Positions 6,573-7,944 of a stretch of DNA of 7,944 nucleotides are shown piece by piece. Each line of letters begins with the position of its first letter. Positions within the stretch are counted from its first letter, which is position 1. A program made the position numbers and the translations under genes. The DNA is taken from positions 1 through 7,944 of the forward strand of contig CAMQEO010000057.1 in assembly GCA_946999785.1 (NCBI GenBank), read 5' to 3'. This stretch comes from an uncultured Atopobium sp. (GTDB lineage: Bacteria; Actinomycetota; Coriobacteriia; Coriobacteriales; Atopobiaceae). Below the pieces are notes generated by a model, which was not told the DNA's origin, did not search any database, and saw only the letters and a program-made list of their open reading frames with translations.

Positions 6573-6650
6573 ATGCCTAAGAAATGTAAAGGGAGGTTTA
6601 GTCGTAAGTTCGTGTTCAACCGTGCCAAGTTGCTCAAGCAAAACATATAA
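6573..6650 (+). CDS. Possible 25-residue very basic peptide
   Basis: An ATG three bases after the prenyl synthase stop opens a 25-codon frame. Nine of the residues are Lys or Arg and none are acidic. It begins MPKKCKGRFSRKFVF and ends KLLKQNI. The position suits translational coupling, and AGAGA (6568-6572) just before the ATG is a poor ribosome site. I do not recognise it. It could be a small RNA-binding or membrane-active peptide, or simply chance. Codon statistics mean little at this length. Confidence 0.25.
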   Translation: MPKKCKGRFSRKFVFNRAKLLKQNI

Positions 6651-6822
6651 ACGTCCACAATTACACATGGATACGCGCGGACGTGAGATTCGTTTCGTTG
6701 TTTGTTCGTGAAAACGTTCGCAAATTCTAAAACTTTCGTATACATCATGGAGTTTTTTTATACAATACGAATTGGTTATGTTGAATTATAAACCACACTA
6801 TTGCTCACATGAAACACTACCA

Positions 6823-6859
6823 AGCTTAATGCTTACGGCCTATAAAGTAGCATTGAGCT
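6823..6859 (+). promoter_or_regulatory. Hairpin in the leader of the peptidoglycan-binding-domain gene
   Basis: AGCTTAATGC and TAC (6823-6832, 6834-6836) pair with GTAGCATTGAGCT (6847-6859). This gives 13 pairs with one bulged T (6833), one G-T wobble and a ten-base loop containing TATAAA. No run of T follows, so it is not an ordinary terminator. It ends 17 bases before the ribosome site and may act in the mRNA leader or as a protein-binding site. Confidence 0.45.
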
Positions 6860-6875
6860 CATAAAAGCATGTTAC

Positions 6876-6882
6876 AAGGAGG
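6876..6882 (+). promoter_or_regulatory. Ribosome binding site that sets the start at 6887
   Basis: AAGGAGG lies four bases before ATG 6887. The earlier in-frame ATG at 6869 is upstream of this site and has none of its own, so 6887 is the real start. Confidence 0.85.
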
Positions 6883-6886
6883 ATTT

Positions 6887-7807
6887 ATGAACCCGATTCG
6901 TGAAGGGTCAACGGGAGCGGCTGTTGAGGATATTCAAAGTCGTCTAACACGCCTGGATTACGCTATCGATTCATCTGAAATTAAACAACAGCACTTTGGC
7001 GCGTCAACTGCACGAGCCGTGGGAAAATTTCGCCTTGATCATAATCTTTCGCTGAACTCAGATGTGGACGAACAGATGTGGTCAGAGCTTGTAGACGCAT
7101 CATATACCATGGGCGATCGTACTCTTTACTTACGTTTACCCAACTTTCACGGAAACGATGTTAAACAACTGCAAACATGTTTGAATATCTTGGGCTTTTC
7201 CTGCGGAGAGGCCGATGGATATTATGGTGTCCATACCGAGGCTGCAGTTAAAGAATTTCAGGAAAGTCAAGGATCTCTTGGTGATGGTATGGCATTTCAA
7301 GATACCTTTGATGCAATAGAGCGTCTACATCACGTATGGGAGGGGCAAAAAAACGCGTCGGTGCAAGTGATGGGTAAGATGACGTTTTCTCGTGCAGCCG
7401 ATGTGCTAGAGCGTATTCATATAGGTCTTACCGCACAAGATCCCATCTCAAGAAACATTGCTGGTAGAATATGGAATCTTGCTTCAGCAACAAGCGAAAA
7501 AAGCGGTATTGCTCTGCTTGAAACTATTGATAATGCTCCTCAAAATTTAACGAATATCTTTGTACTCTCCACCGAAGCTGCTGCAAAAGATTCTCATGTG
7601 CCAAGCGTGCCAACTCTTTCGTGCGATAACATCGAAACGCTCCCGCAACGCCTTCAAGCGGTTTGTTGTGATGAATGTACAAACACGTGTGTTGTTCGGC
7701 TTGAGCTGCCCGAAGGTTTAAGCTATGACGGAACATTTACCACCTCAGATGCGCAAGCTATTGCCGTTATGCTCCTTGATGCACTCTGTGCAACGTATGC
7801 GCAGTAA
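6887..7807 (+). CDS. Protein with two peptidoglycan-binding repeats and an unassigned C-terminal domain
   Basis: The 306-residue protein has two PG_binding_1-type repeats. Repeat 1 is at about 5-69 (REGSTGAAVEDIQSRL, then FGASTARAVGKFR). Repeat 2 is at about 87-147 (FHGNDVKQLQTCLNILGF, then YYGVHTEAAVKEFQ). The remaining 155 residues match no family I recognise. They include CCDECTNTC-like spacing at C260, C261, C264 and C268. There is no signal peptide, lipobox or membrane segment, so the protein should stay in the cytoplasm. Two such repeats at the N-terminus without a signal are also known in actinobacterial CwlM, a cytoplasmic amidase-like protein that stimulates MurA. Segments such as NIAGRIWNLASA, GIALLETID and TNIFVLSTE could be the remains of an amidase fold, but no zinc-binding His/Glu pattern is visible. 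The CwlM link is inference. The gene stands alone, with a strong ribosome site and no clear terminator. Confidence 0.9.
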   Translation: MNPIREGSTGAAVEDIQSRLTRLDYAIDSSEIKQQHFGASTARAVGKFRLDHNLSLNSDVDEQMWSELVDASYTMGDRTLYLRLPNFHGNDVKQLQTCLNILGFSCGEADGYYGVHTEAAVKEFQESQGSLGDGMAFQDTFDAIERLHHVWEGQKNASVQVMGKMTFSRAADVLERIHIGLTAQDPISRNIAGRIWNLASATSEKSGIALLETIDNAPQNLTNIFVLSTEAAAKDSHVPSVPTLSCDNIETLPQRLQAVCCDECTNTCVVRLELPEGLSYDGTFTTSDAQAIAVMLLDALCATYAQ

Positions 7808-7818
7808 CATACTAACAA

Positions 7819-7864
7819 GATTACAAAATAGGCTTGACATCATATAAGGAGCATGATTGTAATC
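7819..7864 (+). promoter_or_regulatory. Promoter flanked by a perfect 8-bp inverted repeat
   Basis: TTGACA (7834-7839) and TGTAAT (7858-7863) are 18 bases apart and match the main sigma consensus in six and five of six positions. GATTACAA (7819-7826) and its exact complement TTGTAATC (7857-7864) bracket the region, the right arm covering the -10 box. This arrangement suits a repressor site. It would drive the next gene, which lies mostly beyond the window. Confidence 0.55.
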
Positions 7865-7874
7865 GAAGGAGCGC

Positions 7875-7916
7875 ATGCAACATAAAAGTCTTTTGTGTGC
7901 GCCTCTTGAGATATAA
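7875..7916 (+). CDS. Possible 13-residue leader peptide
   Basis: The frame encodes MQHKSLLCAPLEI and follows AAGGAG (7866-7871) by three bases. A second tiny frame, MIVIEGAHAT (7853-7885), follows another AAGGAG (7846-7851) and overlaps it. A third ATG at 7919, two bases after the stop, is open to the window edge. Short frames behind a promoter can be leader peptides, but no run of one amino acid is seen, and the downstream gene is not visible. Confidence 0.22.
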   Translation: MQHKSLLCAPLEI

Positions 7917-7918
7917 AA

Positions 7919-7944
7919 ATGTCACTACTTCCTACTTGCACGCT
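7919..7944 (+). CDS. Possible start of the next gene, cut by the window edge
   Basis: ATG 7919 opens a frame of eight full codons (MSLLPTCT) that runs off the right edge. The preceding GAGATATAAAA is a weak ribosome site. Nothing can be said of the function, and the true start of the next gene may be elsewhere. Confidence 0.2.

Larger units (their letters stand above)
6651..6886. other. Non-coding stretch before the peptidoglycan-binding-domain gene
   Basis: The gap between the prenyl synthase stop and the next confident gene is 317 bases. Apart from the possible basic peptide, it holds AT-rich DNA with an inverted repeat TTCGTAT/ATACGAA (6735-6741, 6765-6771) around a T-run. TACAAT (6761-6766) or TATACA (6759-6764) could be -10 boxes, but neither has a good -35 partner. 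A bulged hairpin lies further down at 6823-6859. No terminator of the galE operon was found. Confidence 0.5.

Noticed and set aside
6651..6684. Inverted repeat ACGTCC/GGACGT as a terminator of the galE operon
   Set aside because: The arms are only six bases with a 22-base loop, and no T-run follows.
6465..6748. Two minus-strand frames across the spacer after the prenyl synthase
   Set aside because: No motifs, no ribosome sites and partial overlap with the end of the synthase gene.
6869..6886. Earlier start codon for the peptidoglycan-binding-repeat gene
   Set aside because: The added residues are the translation of the ribosome site itself, and the ATG at 6887 follows AAGGAGG by four bases.

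Overview
The window looks like a piece of a low-to-moderate GC actinobacterial chromosome. The best guess is a member of the Coriobacteriia (Atopobium/Fannyhessea/Lancefieldella type). This is inferred from the gene content (a fused double-ATPase ECF transporter, a clostridial-type NADP alcohol dehydrogenase, a CwlM-like double peptidoglycan-binding-domain protein without a signal peptide), the AT-leaning composition and the strong AAGGAGG ribosome sites. It was not tested by any search. All six confident genes lie on the + strand. No rRNA, tRNA, CRISPR array or insertion sequence was seen.

Layout. (1) 1-2884: an energy-coupling factor (ECF) vitamin or metal uptake module. One gene fuses two ABC ATPases, and it overlaps by 8 bases the gene for the transmembrane partner EcfT. 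The substrate-binding S component is not in the window. (2) 2885-3167: an AT-rich spacer with a 12-bp minisatellite that begins at the ecfT stop codon, and a 12-bp perfect palindrome in the promoter region of the next gene. (3) 3168-4229: an NADP(H)-dependent secondary alcohol dehydrogenase as a single gene, closed by a good intrinsic terminator at 4264-4299. (4) 4293-4403: a repeat-rich leader with an exact tandem 35-bp duplication. Each copy carries a small inverted repeat over a possible -10 box. (5) 4435-6569: galE and a trans-polyprenyl diphosphate synthase whose start overlaps the galE stop, followed after 3 bases by a possible 25-residue very basic peptide. (6) 6651-6886: a non-coding stretch with two inverted repeats. 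(7) 6887-7807: a soluble protein with two peptidoglycan-binding repeats and an unrecognised, cysteine-containing C-terminal domain. (8) 7808-7944: a TTGACA promoter bracketed by an 8-bp inverted repeat, two very short ORFs, and possibly the start of the next gene at the right edge.

How the parts fit. The ECF genes form one transport machine. galE and the prenyl synthase are translationally linked and both feed cell-envelope precursors (UDP-galactose and polyprenyl diphosphate). The last gene also points to the envelope. The alcohol dehydrogenase stands alone between its own promoter and terminator. None of the six genes is a clearly new system. The least explained material is the repeated control region before galE, the C-terminal domain of the 306-residue protein, and the promoter and leader at the right edge.
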